From JAIQGF01 sp051006995 (GTDB lineage Bacteria > Acidobacteriota > Terriglobia > Terriglobales > Acidobacteriaceae), in contig JBPCSQ010000022.1 of assembly GCA_051006995.1 (NCBI GenBank), forward strand, positions 22,908 to 86,907: 64,000 nucleotides of DNA. The letters run 5' to 3'. This document shows, one piece after another, positions 50,666 through 58,597 of the stretch; the stretch's first letter is position 1, and each line of letters opens with the position of its first letter. The notes beneath the pieces are model-generated. The model ran no database searches, was not told the origin of the DNA, and saw nothing but the letters and a program-made list of their open reading frames with translations. Both the position numbers and the translations under genes were made by a program.

Positions 50666-51922
50666 TTATTCGTACCGCAGCGCTTCCACCGGTTCCATCT
50701 GCGAAGCCTTCAGCGCCGGCCAGAAGCCGGAGAATACTCCCACCGCGGTCAGGATCAGGAACGACGCGAGAAAGACCACCGGAGAGGTGCGAAGGAATAT
50801 ATCGCCTTCGTGGTTGGCGGTCTTGAACTGCTCGGAGTAAAGCGGCATCGGCGGAATGCTGTGCGCCAGGGCCGTGGCCAGCAGCATGCCCAGCGCGCCG
50901 CCGATGAAGGTGATTACCAGCGCTTCCACCAGAAACTGGCCAAGGATGTCGAACTTGCGGGCGCCCAGCGCCTTGCGGAGACCAATCTCACGCGTGCGCT
51001 CGGTCACTGAAACCAGCATGATGTTCATCACGCCGACGCCGCCGACGCCGAGCGTCATCGCGCCAATCAGGCCGAGAAGCACTTGGAGCGCGATGGAGAA
51101 CTGCTGCATTTCTTCTGCGTCCTCCACCGTATCCCATTCCGGCGTGGCCTTGTCGTCTTTGGGATTAAAGTGATGCCGCCGCGCAATGACGGCGCGGAAC
51201 GCCTCCATCGCCTTATGGTGTAGCTGCGGCGAGATCGGCTGGAAAACGATCATGCTCGGATCGCGGACATCCATCACATCACGATAGGTTTCGAATGGCA
51301 GGAACGCGTTCTGATTGTCCGGGCCGTTGTTGGAGGAATCCTGAATTTTGAGCTGCAGCAAGCCGATTACTTCAAACGGCTGTCCGCGTACCGTGACAGT
51401 TTGCCCGACCGGGTCCACGCCCCCGAAAACCTTCTTGGCCGCCTGAGGCCCGAAGAGTACGACACGGCGGTGCTCGAGAAAATCAGCTTCCTCGAAATAG
51501 CGCCCATGGTCCATCAGCAGCTTCCGCATGGACCCGTAGGGATACTGCACGGCCTTGCTGGAAATGCTAATCACCCGGTTCTCGTACTTAAACGGTAAAT
51601 TGTTGTCGTCTTCGGCGCTGACCGCCTTGATCAACGGCACTTCCTCGCGTACTGCCTGCACGTCTTCGTACTGGAATCGCACCCGCTTGCCGGCGCGCTC
51701 GCCGCCGGCCTGCATGCTCGTTTGTCCGCCCCAGACCAGGATGACGTTGTTGCCGATCCCGAGAAATGCATTGAGCACGCTTTCACCGACGCCCTGGCCG
51801 TAGCCGAGCAGCAGGACCACCGTCACCAGTCCCCAGGTAATCCCCAGCATGGTCAGCGCGCTCCGCAAACGATTGCGTAACAGCGCTTGCCAGCTCTGCG
51901 CGATGGTTTCCTTCAGCCACAT
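50666..51922 (-). CDS. MacB-type ABC permease, second of a tandem pair
   Basis: Protein of 418 residues: helix at about 20-45 (RSALTMLGITWGLVTVVLLLG), periplasmic MacB_PCD to about residue 280, then the FtsX helices with GGVGVMNIMLVSVTERTREIGLRKALGA and AVGVFSGFWPALKASQMEPVEALRYE. It follows its paralogue by four bases. No ATP-binding partner is encoded with the pair. The likely function is macrolide-like or peptide efflux or envelope work; unknown. Confidence 0.92.
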   Translation of the reverse strand: MWLKETIAQSWQALLRNRLRSALTMLGITWGLVTVVLLLGYGQGVGESVLNAFLGIGNNVILVWGGQTSMQAGGERAGKRVRFQYEDVQAVREEVPLIKAVSAEDDNNLPFKYENRVISISSKAVQYPYGSMRKLLMDHGRYFEEADFLEHRRVVLFGPQAAKKVFGGVDPVGQTVTVRGQPFEVIGLLQLKIQDSSNNGPDNQNAFLPFETYRDVMDVRDPSMIVFQPISPQLHHKAMEAFRAVIARRHHFNPKDDKATPEWDTVEDAEEMQQFSIALQVLLGLIGAMTLGVGGVGVMNIMLVSVTERTREIGLRKALGARKFDILGQFLVEALVITFIGGALGMLLATALAHSIPPMPLYSEQFKTANHEGDIFLRTSPVVFLASFLILTAVGVFSGFWPALKASQMEPVEALRYE

Positions 51923-51926
51923 GGCT

Positions 51927-53192
51927 CTACTCGTACCTCAGGCACTCAATGGGCGCCATCGAGGCGGCGCGATGTGCCGGATACATCCCGGCGGTCACGG
52001 TGATCAGCGACAGCGTCAGCACGGATGCGGCAATCGCCGCGGGAACAATGTCGGGTGCGGGAATAAAGTCCGGAAGGGGTGCGCGTTGCATGCCGACGCA
52101 CACCAGGATTCCGAGTGTCAGGCCGATCAACCCGCTCAACGTGGTCAAGGTTGCGGACTCGGCAAAGAACTGCCGGCGAATATCGCCGGCGGTGGCGCCC
52201 AGCGCCTTGCGAACGCCGATCTCGCGCGTTCGTTCGGTCACCGACACCAGCATGATGTTCATCACGCCAATGCCGCCCAGCGCCAGCGTCATCAGTGCCA
52301 CGGCGCCGAAAAACAGGGTCATGATTTGGAAGATTCGCGCCGAAAGTTTTGCGCCGTGCATCGTGTCCCAGGTGAACAGCGCGTAGTGATCATCCGGATC
52401 GAAGTGGTGAATGCGTCCCAGCGTGCGATACACCTGCGCCACAGCCTCCTCATGCTGTTCCGCGTCCGCCACCTCGAAGACAAGATTGTTGATGTAGCCA
52501 CGGTCAATCCACGGACGCTCCGGTGTGCTCGGAGGAGGGAAGTCGCGCGCCATCGAGGAGTAGGGAACGAACAGTTGTGTATTGTCTGGGCCGGAACCGT
52601 AGCTGCCGTTCTGCTTCTTCTTTTCGAGCACTCCGATCACCTGGTAGGGATACCCGGCAATCATCATCGTGGCGCCGACCGCCAGCTTGCCCGGAAACAA
52701 CTGGTTGCGCGCCTCGATTCCGAGCACCACCACGCGCCGCGCCTGGGCTTCGTCATCGCTGGTCATCAGGCGTCCTTCCGATGTCTGCAATGAGCGGAAG
52801 CCTTGGTATTGCGGCCACACCCCGCGAATCGGCCGGTTGGCGGCATTGAAGGCGCTGACTTCCGGCACGGGACGGATGGATTCCGGGCTGACGGTCTTGA
52901 TCAGGTAGCACTCCCGCTGAATGGCGCGCGCGTCTTCCACGTTGAGGCGGATGGGACGTCCCGCCGCGTAGCCTCCTGCGCCGGTGCTGGTTCGCCCACC
53001 CCAGACAATCACCAGGTCCACGCCGATGGTCCGCAGCCTTTTCTTTTGGTCGCGGTTGAACCCCCGCCCCAGCCCAACCAGCAGGATGACCGAGGTAATC
53101 CCCCAAATGATCCCGAACATGGTGAGCAGGCTGCGCATCTTGTGCGCGCGAATGGAGCCGAATGTCTGCCGGGCAATCTCCCGCGGATTCAT
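51927..53192 (-). CDS. MacB-type ABC permease, first of a tandem pair
   Basis: Protein of 421 residues with the same plan: FGSIRAHKMRSLLTMFGIIWGITSVILLVG at the start, a periplasmic domain, and GGIGVMNIMLVSVTERTREIGVRKALGA near residue 310. It resembles the next gene but is not identical, so the pair probably forms a heterodimer. A TonB-dependent receptor precedes it in the same direction by 75 bases; together they could import or export one substrate, an inference. Confidence 0.92.
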   Translation of the reverse strand: MNPREIARQTFGSIRAHKMRSLLTMFGIIWGITSVILLVGLGRGFNRDQKKRLRTIGVDLVIVWGGRTSTGAGGYAAGRPIRLNVEDARAIQRECYLIKTVSPESIRPVPEVSAFNAANRPIRGVWPQYQGFRSLQTSEGRLMTSDDEAQARRVVVLGIEARNQLFPGKLAVGATMMIAGYPYQVIGVLEKKKQNGSYGSGPDNTQLFVPYSSMARDFPPPSTPERPWIDRGYINNLVFEVADAEQHEEAVAQVYRTLGRIHHFDPDDHYALFTWDTMHGAKLSARIFQIMTLFFGAVALMTLALGGIGVMNIMLVSVTERTREIGVRKALGATAGDIRRQFFAESATLTTLSGLIGLTLGILVCVGMQRAPLPDFIPAPDIVPAAIAASVLTLSLITVTAGMYPAHRAASMAPIECLRYE

Positions 53193-53267
53193 ATGCGAGC
53201 CTTATGGCGCAGGCGCCGTGCTAGCGGGTTAGACGGACAAGGAAGGAAAGGTAAGCAACCGGAGCGG

Positions 53268-55508
53268 TCAGAAGCGGAATTTCAGGCTGCCCCCCACGGT
53301 ACGCGAGGGAGCGTACTGAATCGGGATTTCTTCGCTTTCCTTGGCGATCTGGTAGCGATTGTCGGAAATATTGGTGGCATTCACTTCCAGATCAAGGCGT
53401 TTCTTTTCCAGGTTCCATAGCGTCACGCCCGTGGCCAGGTCGGCTACGTAATGTTGAGGAAGCCGGACGGTCTGGTTCTCCGGCTTGCTGCCGCTGCCGT
53501 ATCGCATGTTGGTGGCTGCCCAGAACCCACGCCAGCGCGGCTTGCTGTAGATCAGGTAGGCAGCGCCGACGTGAGTTTCGTCGAACGCCGGAATGATGCG
53601 CTCGCCCGCCGCCAGCGGCTCATCGCCGGTGAAGCCGCCGGTAGTCGGACCGTAGAAATAAGTTCTCTGTGCCGTGTACGAGAGCCTGCCGGTGATGCCG
53701 ATCCGCTCCAGCGGCCGCAGGTTCAGCACAAAATCCAGCCCATGCGCTCGCGCGGCGAAGAAGTTGACGGGCAGGAAGAGCCGCGAAATGCTGATCTCGT
53801 GATTTTCAAAGCTGTTGCGTCCGGTGTGCATCCAGCCGTTCACTTCCAGCGAGACACTGCTGTGAATTTCCTGCGCCCATCCGACCTCGAACGCATTTTG
53901 TTTGTAGGCGTGAACGTTCCCCACGCGCTGGTCAGGATCGGGCGAGTTGTTGCCGATCCAGCTCGCCAGCAGCGAGTATTCAATCGGCGGCGGCGACAGC
54001 AGCCGGTTGTAGGAAGCATGGATCACCGAATGCGTGCGCGCGATGTGGTACGCCAAGCCCACACGCGGGCTGGTCTGCGCCTCCGTGTTGACCAGATCGA
54101 AGTAGTCGTAGCGGACTCCGGCATCCACCGTGAAATTCGGGAACAGCCGGAAGTGGTCCTGCACATAGGTGCTGGCCTGTCCGCCTTTCAGCGTGCCCCG
54201 GAAGTCAATGGGGAAGACATCGGGATCGCCGCGGCCATCAATCGAGAAATGTTCCTTTTCGCGCAGCCGAACTGCGTCCGTGCCGATCTTGATTACGTGC
54301 CCGCGCCATAATTGCGTGTAGTCGCTCTTGATTCCCGCCGTCAGCGTGCTGCGCGAACCGGTAGAGAGCGGCGTGTCCGGATCTGTGGTCGGGAGGATGC
54401 GGTCGCCGGTCACCCGCTGGTAGAGAGAGGTCTGCCAGGCCGAATTGCCGGAAAACGTGTGCAGCCAGGTCAGAATTGCCGTCTGCGATCCAAGATGGCG
54501 CGTGGCATTGCGTCCGGCCTCCTGGTCCTCAGGAATATTGGGCTGGTCGAAATGCGTTCCGCCACCCAGCACCAGCAACTTGAAGGAATCTCGCGCTGCC
54601 TGATAGTCGAGCTGCATGGCTCCACGCACGCCGGAGCCGGTGTCGAACAACTCGGTCGGCGTGGGAGGATCAAGATAGCGCTCCGAGGTGAAGCTGTCGG
54701 CAAAAACGTAGTAGCCGAGCTTGCCCTTCGCGCCGCCCAGCTCAGCGTTCAGGTCGTAGTTGCCGTGCGTCAAGCCCATGAAGTTGACGGAACCGTGGTG
54801 CTCCATGGTGCGCCCGGTTCGGGTGGTGATGTCCATCACTCCGCCGAAACGGTTGCCGTACTCCGCGGGAAAACTGCCGCTCAGCAGGTCTACGGTTTCG
54901 AAAATCTGCGGGCTTACCCCAGGGCTGAACTGCGGCTGCTCGTTGTCGAGGAACGAAACGCCATTAATGAACTGATGCAGCGAAAATTCATTGCCCCGCA
55001 CGGTGATGAAGTTGTCGTGGCTCTGCGTGGCGCCGGGCATCAGGTTGGTGGCCAGGCGTGTGGCGTTTTCCACCATCGGTTCCGGCAAACGGTCCAATTG
55101 CTGCCGGGTAAACGACTGGGCGCTGCCGGTTTTGTCCGGATCCACGGCAGCGAAGGTGCTGTGTACCTCGACGGACTCCGCGCCTGCGGCCCTCGGCTCC
55201 AGTTGGATATCGAGCTCCACCGGCTGCCGCGGCCGGAGCAGCAGCGGGTGCTTGGCGGTCAAAAATTTCCCCGCCTCCACGATCAGCTCGTAGGCGCCGG
55301 CCTCCTGCGCGGGAAGCTGAAACTTGCCGCCGGCATCGGTTGTCACTTCGGCAGCCACCGGGCCGTCCAGATGCCGCAGCACGATCCGGGCGCCCGCGAG
55401 CGGCTGGCCGTCGCGCGCCTTCACGCTGCCTTCCACGGCCGTCTCCGCCCAGGCGGACGCCGACAGGACGGCCACGCACAGAACGATGAATGCAGCTCGC
55501 CTCAGCAG
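53268..55508 (-). CDS. TonB-dependent receptor with carboxypeptidase-regulatory-like N-domain
   Basis: Protein of 746 residues: signal peptide (RRAAFIVLCVAVLSASAWA), a CarboxypepD_reg-like domain (AVEGSVKARDGQPLAGARIVLRHL), plug domain with GNEFSLHQFINGVSFLDNEQPQ and a 22-strand barrel ending in Phe (GGSLKFRF). Start choice: on the minus strand ATGACA-N18-TAGAAT precedes a GGAGGAG ribosome site five bases before a CTG, after which the signal peptide begins. The nearest in-frame ATG (55631) lies upstream of that promoter and adds 41 unrelated residues. CTG is thus likely but rare. Two permeases follow. Ligand unknown. Confidence 0.85.
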   Translation of the reverse strand: MLRRAAFIVLCVAVLSASAWAETAVEGSVKARDGQPLAGARIVLRHLDGPVAAEVTTDAGGKFQLPAQEAGAYELIVEAGKFLTAKHPLLLRPRQPVELDIQLEPRAAGAESVEVHSTFAAVDPDKTGSAQSFTRQQLDRLPEPMVENATRLATNLMPGATQSHDNFITVRGNEFSLHQFINGVSFLDNEQPQFSPGVSPQIFETVDLLSGSFPAEYGNRFGGVMDITTRTGRTMEHHGSVNFMGLTHGNYDLNAELGGAKGKLGYYVFADSFTSERYLDPPTPTELFDTGSGVRGAMQLDYQAARDSFKLLVLGGGTHFDQPNIPEDQEAGRNATRHLGSQTAILTWLHTFSGNSAWQTSLYQRVTGDRILPTTDPDTPLSTGSRSTLTAGIKSDYTQLWRGHVIKIGTDAVRLREKEHFSIDGRGDPDVFPIDFRGTLKGGQASTYVQDHFRLFPNFTVDAGVRYDYFDLVNTEAQTSPRVGLAYHIARTHSVIHASYNRLLSPPPIEYSLLASWIGNNSPDPDQRVGNVHAYKQNAFEVGWAQEIHSSVSLEVNGWMHTGRNSFENHEISISRLFLPVNFFAARAHGLDFVLNLRPLERIGITGRLSYTAQRTYFYGPTTGGFTGDEPLAAGERIIPAFDETHVGAAYLIYSKPRWRGFWAATNMRYGSGSKPENQTVRLPQHYVADLATGVTLWNLEKKRLDLEVNATNISDNRYQIAKESEEIPIQYAPSRTVGGSLKFRF

Positions 55509-55534
55509 GGGCGCTCCTCCAGGGCCAAAAATCG

Positions 55535-55564
55535 ATTCTAAGACAACTCTGGATGCGCTGTCAT
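55535..55564 (-). promoter_or_regulatory. Promoter of the TonB-dependent receptor gene
   Basis: On the minus strand ATGACA, 18 bases, TAGAAT. The predicted initiation point leaves about 20 bases of leader with GGAGGAG at 55514-55520. Confidence 0.55.
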
Positions 55565-55608
55565 GGACACCGGCTGCTTGCGCTGCCCTGAAAATCACGC
55601 TCCTGTCG

Positions 55609-55614
55609 TACAAT
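55609..55614 (+). promoter_or_regulatory. -10 element (TACAAT) for the S10 peptidase
   Basis: TACAAT ends 33 bases before the ATG; a ribosome site AAGGAG lies five bases before it. No -35 match. It lies back to back with the receptor promoter. Confidence 0.5.
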
Positions 55615-55647
55615 GCCCGGTCATCTTTCATGATGTAAGGAGAATGA

Positions 55648-57240
55648 ATGCGGTACTGGATCGTTGCCGTGCTGCTGTTATCTCTGGCTTCTGTCGGGCA
55701 GGAACGTGAACGCCGCCAAGCTCCGCCTTCTTTCGAAAATCCGCCTGCGGCAGCGAAATCGGGTGAGCCGGAAAGCAAGCCGCCCGTGGAGAAAGAAGCC
55801 GCGGAGGAGAAGCCGGTGGTCACGCATCACCAGATCACCGTCGCCGGCAAGGCCCTGCGCTACACCGCCACCACCGGCATGATGCCGATCAAGAACGAGC
55901 AGACCGGCAAGGTCGAGGCGCACATGTTCTACGTCGCCTACACTCTCGAGGGAGCCACGGGGACCCGCCCGCTGACCTTCGCCTTCAACGGCGGACCGGG
56001 CTCGTCGTCGGTGTGGCTGCACATGGGCGCCATCGGTCCCAAGCGCGTCAAGATGCTGCCGGAGGGCGGCATGCCCGCGCCGCCTTTTCAGATCGAGGAT
56101 AACCAGGGTACCTGGCTCGACGCCACCGACCTCGTCTTTATTGATCCGGTTGGCACCGGCTACAGCCGCGCCATGACGCCCGAGCTCGGCAAGAAGTTCT
56201 GGGGCCTGGAAGGCGACATCGCGTCCGTTGGCGAGTTCATCCGCATGTTCCTGACGCGCAACCAGCGCTGGACCTCGCCTCTGTTTCTTGCCGGCGAAAG
56301 TTACGGCACCACGCGCGCCGCCGGGCTTTCCGGCTACCTGATTGATCGCGGCATTCCGCTGAACGGCATCACCCTAATTTCTTCCGTACTGAATTTCCAG
56401 ACCTTGAGTTTCGCTCGTGGCAACGACCTGGCCTACACCGCTTTTCTGCCGACCTACACCATGACGGCGCAGTATCACAAGAAGCTGCCGCCCGATCTCC
56501 AGAACATGGATTCGGCAAAGCTGCTGGCGGAAAGCCTGCATTGGGCCGAGACCGGTTACGCCGACGCCTTGCAGAAGGGCGATCGCCTCACCCCGGAGGA
56601 GCGCCGGGCTGCCGTGAACCAGTTGGCTCGCTACACCGGCCTGCCTCTCGCTGTAATTGATGAACACAACCTGCGTATTGACGAGAACACCTTCGGCCGC
56701 GAGCTGTTGCGCGATCAAAAGCGCGTGGTCGGCCGTCTCGACAGCCGTTTTACCGGCGTGGGGTCGCCCCAGGCTTCCGACCGGTTTTACGATCCCAGTG
56801 AAGCCGCGATTCGCCCGCCGTTCACCACCGTCTTAAACGAATACGTCCGTTCCGAACTCGGCTACAAGACGGACTCGATTTATTACATTCTCGGCGGGGG
56901 CATCGGCTCGCAGTGGGATTTTGGGAACTTCAACAGCCGCAGCGGTTTCCCCGAAACTGCCGACGCCATGCGCCACGCCTTCGTGAAGAATCCCTACATG
57001 CACGTTCTGGTCGCCGAGGGCTGGTATGACATGGCCACCCCCATTCTCGGCATTGAATACACCCTCAGCCACATGGGCCTCGATCCCGCTATGCGCTGGA
57101 ACATCACGACCGCCCAATATCCGGCCGGACACATGGTCTATATCCAGGTGACCTCGCTGGCCAAGCTCAAGCAGGACGTGGTCACGATGATGAATCAGGC
57201 GCTCAAGGGCGGGGGCCGCGACCTGAGCCCGGCGCACTGA
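55648..57240 (+). CDS. Secreted S10-family serine carboxypeptidase-like peptidase
   Basis: Protein of 530 residues with a signal peptide (RYWIVAVLLLSLASVGQ). Alpha/beta-hydrolase fold of family S10: the oxyanion loop FNGGPGSSSVWLHMG, the nucleophile Ser218 in GESYGTTRA, Asp461 in AEGWYDMATP and His495 in YPAGHMVY form the expected triad. It removes C-terminal residues from peptides outside the cytoplasm. A long Pro/Glu/Lys stretch (residues 20-55) separates signal and catalytic parts. AAGGAG five bases upstream of ATG. A strong intrinsic terminator follows 65 bases after the stop. Confidence 0.93.
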   Translation: MRYWIVAVLLLSLASVGQERERRQAPPSFENPPAAAKSGEPESKPPVEKEAAEEKPVVTHHQITVAGKALRYTATTGMMPIKNEQTGKVEAHMFYVAYTLEGATGTRPLTFAFNGGPGSSSVWLHMGAIGPKRVKMLPEGGMPAPPFQIEDNQGTWLDATDLVFIDPVGTGYSRAMTPELGKKFWGLEGDIASVGEFIRMFLTRNQRWTSPLFLAGESYGTTRAAGLSGYLIDRGIPLNGITLISSVLNFQTLSFARGNDLAYTAFLPTYTMTAQYHKKLPPDLQNMDSAKLLAESLHWAETGYADALQKGDRLTPEERRAAVNQLARYTGLPLAVIDEHNLRIDENTFGRELLRDQKRVVGRLDSRFTGVGSPQASDRFYDPSEAAIRPPFTTVLNEYVRSELGYKTDSIYYILGGGIGSQWDFGNFNSRSGFPETADAMRHAFVKNPYMHVLVAEGWYDMATPILGIEYTLSHMGLDPAMRWNITTAQYPAGHMVYIQVTSLAKLKQDVVTMMNQALKGGGRDLSPAH

Positions 57241-57277
57241 CCGGCCATAATTCAATCGGGCATGCTCCGGCGACTAG

Positions 57278-57404
57278 CTACTTCGTCGTCCAGGCATTCT
57301 CCTGCCCCGGCTCGTAGCCGGGGATTTTTTTGCCCTGCAGGTAGATGTCGAACCAGTTGAGGATGTGCTCCAGCCGCTCGACGCGGTGCCACGGCCCGCC
57401 GGAG
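57278..57404 (-). pseudogene. 3' remnant of an S9 peptidase gene
   Basis: Minus-strand reading gives GGPWHRVERLEHILNWFDIY and then LQGKKIPGYEPGQENAWTTK with a stop, the C-terminus of the S9 peptidase encoded intact at 59683-61869. By eye there are five or six mismatches in about 100 bases. Upstream of this the frame is different in sequence and closed by a stop near 57445, so the N-terminal 680 residues are missing. The copy lies in the same orientation as the intact gene, 2.4 kb away, marking the left edge of the inserted segment. Confidence 0.85.
57305..57331 (+). terminator. Intrinsic terminator for the S10 peptidase gene
   Basis: CCCCGGCT / CGT / AGCCGGGG forms a perfect eight-base-pair stem followed by A and seven T. 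It lies in the antisense direction inside the S9 remnant. The homologous place in the intact S9 gene (59704-59730) makes only a five-base-pair stem and has a broken T-run (ATTTTATT). Confidence 0.85.
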
Positions 57405-57440
57405 TCGCTCCTGTGGTCGGGTGACAACACATGCTTCTCA

Positions 57441-57722
57441 TTATCCTAAGACGTGATACCAACGTAACAATTCCTCTAATTGTATTAGATAGATTTGAGA
57501 AATGGTTCGAATCCGGTAGATCCCTGGAATCGCGCCTCTCACTTCGATATCGGAGATTCGGCTGATGGATATTGCGAATTCTTCGTTCTGTTCGTCGGCT
57601 GCTATTTTCATGCTCGCGAGAGTTACATCCCGGAGAGTCATGCCGAGCTCTATCCTGCGCCTACGCAACTTTTCGCCAGCTGTCAGTCCAGGTGCGGCAA
57701 CTGCACCGGAGTATTCAGACAT
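57441..57722 (-). CDS. Small XRE-family helix-turn-helix regulator
   Basis: Protein of 93 residues. The helix-turn-helix covers about residues 13-70: GEKLRRRRIELGMTLRDVTL, then an acidic loop and ISRISDIEVRGAIPGIYRI. The end, LIQLEELLRWYHVLG, is the fifth helix of the fold. No sensor domain is attached. ATG at 57722 has GGAGAGAGGG directly upstream; TATTAT (57756-57761) is a possible -10. It diverges from the cysteine-rich peptide operon and its stop sits next to the S9 remnant. Codon use is less GC-rich than in flanking genes. It probably controls the divergent operon. Confidence 0.85.
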   Translation of the reverse strand: MSEYSGAVAAPGLTAGEKLRRRRIELGMTLRDVTLASMKIAADEQNEEFAISISRISDIEVRGAIPGIYRIRTISQIYLIQLEELLRWYHVLG

Positions 57723-57755
57723 ACCCTCTCTCCTCACCACCAAGAACTGCCTCGA

Positions 57756-57805
57756 ATAATAGCCCTCCCTCCAGCTGCAGTTTTGCCGTCTCAGATTTGT
57801 TCTGA
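57756..57805. promoter_or_regulatory. XRE-gene promoter region with inverted repeat
   Basis: Minus-strand TATTAT at 57756-57761 is the candidate -10 of the regulator gene. TCAGA-TTTGT-TCTGA at 57791-57805 is a perfect five-base inverted repeat placed upstream, a candidate regulator site between the divergent genes. Confidence 0.4.
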
Positions 57806-58165
57806 TTTTGTAACAACGGCGCCTATTGCACGGCAAAGCAGAGGCCGGGCAGGGGCTCCCATTGAATCTGTCAGACACCGCACGTTCTGGAAACGGAACA
57901 AGGAATATTTGTTGGAATCATTAACCTATAAGATGGAACCTAAGGAACGTAAGGCTGCCGTAGAGATGCGACGTTCATTCGCCCATAAGATTTTGTTTGA
58001 GAATGAGTTTCAGCTACCACTTCGACGTTGACAAACCTGGAAACCGAATTGCTCAGGGGAATGCCAATATTCGGTGCTGTCCGGAATTTCCTCGGCTCCG
58101 CACGCGGTAGAAGAAGGGAATCTTCGCGGAATCAGTCTACGATCATTCGCCATCGGAGGAAGAAA
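57806..58165. other. Long divergent intergenic region, low GC
   Basis: About 360 bases without a supported gene, richer in A and T than the rest. It has TATAAG at 57927-57932, followed directly by a 32-codon ORF (57933-58031, MEPKERKAAVEMRRS...) that has no ribosome site, and TACGAT at 58138-58143, a possible -10 for the cysteine-rich peptide. No conserved RNA fold was recognised. Confidence 0.5.
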
Positions 58166-58417
58166 ATGACTACAATAGTTCGCTGGTTGTTGATCTTAGC
58201 CGTGTGCTGCAGCGCTGTGACCCTCGCTGCACAGTGCAGTGCGCCCTACGACATACAGACAAATTGTGTGTGTGGATCTCCTCGGACAACGACGACCTTC
58301 ACCGCTTCCTGCGACCCACCATATAAATGTCGGCCCCAAGGAGAGCGTATTGACTGCGACCCAGGGTGCGGATATGTATACACTGCAACTTGTACAACGA
58401 CGTGTAACCAAACATGA
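58166..58417 (+). CDS. Secreted cysteine-rich small peptide (unknown)
   Basis: Protein of 83 residues. Signal peptide of about 23 residues (MTTIVRWLLILAVCCSAV then TLAAQ), then a mature chain of about 60 residues with nine cysteines: QC, NCVC, SC, KC, DC, GC, TC and TTTC. It is rich in Thr. The residue before the first mature cysteine is Gln, so it does not meet the lipobox rule. GGAGGA lies five bases before the ATG. I do not recognise a family; a disulfide-rich secreted peptide (toxin, signal or structural) or a modified-peptide precursor is possible. The small ORF after it is 27 bases away. Confidence 0.7.
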   Translation: MTTIVRWLLILAVCCSAVTLAAQCSAPYDIQTNCVCGSPRTTTTFTASCDPPYKCRPQGERIDCDPGCGYVYTATCTTTCNQT

Positions 58418-58444
58418 AATTTGCTGCCCTATCTCAAGGAGGAA

Positions 58445-58597
58445 ATGCTCGTCGCAGTCGCCGCTCGGATCTATGTGCCCCTCGCGGATGGAAATTTCCT
58501 GCTTCTTAGCGATCTACGCAGTATCGTACCGACCGAGCCGGTGCCTGAACGTGCTTTATTGAAAGAGCACAGTTTTCTTCGAGGACTCCACCAATGA
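58445..58597 (+). CDS. Small ORF of 50 residues between the peptide and propeller genes
   Basis: Reads MLVAVAARIYVPLADGNFLL and on to FLRGLHQ. AAGGAGG ends two bases before the ATG, a strong but close ribosome site, and its stop overlaps the propeller gene start as ATGA, the coupling seen throughout this genome. It lies in the same frame as the cysteine-rich gene, nine sense codons after that stop. It could be a real small protein or only a translational coupler for the next gene. No family recognised. Confidence 0.5.
   Translation: MLVAVAARIYVPLADGNFLLLSDLRSIVPTEPVPERALLKEHSFLRGLHQ

Noticed and set aside
54312..55541. 409-codon plus-strand open frame
   Set aside because: Antisense to the TonB-dependent receptor; no start signals or domain.
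57933..58031. 32-codon ORF after TATAAG in the divergent region
   Set aside because: No ribosome site, and the hexamer would start transcription inside it; kept only as a note.
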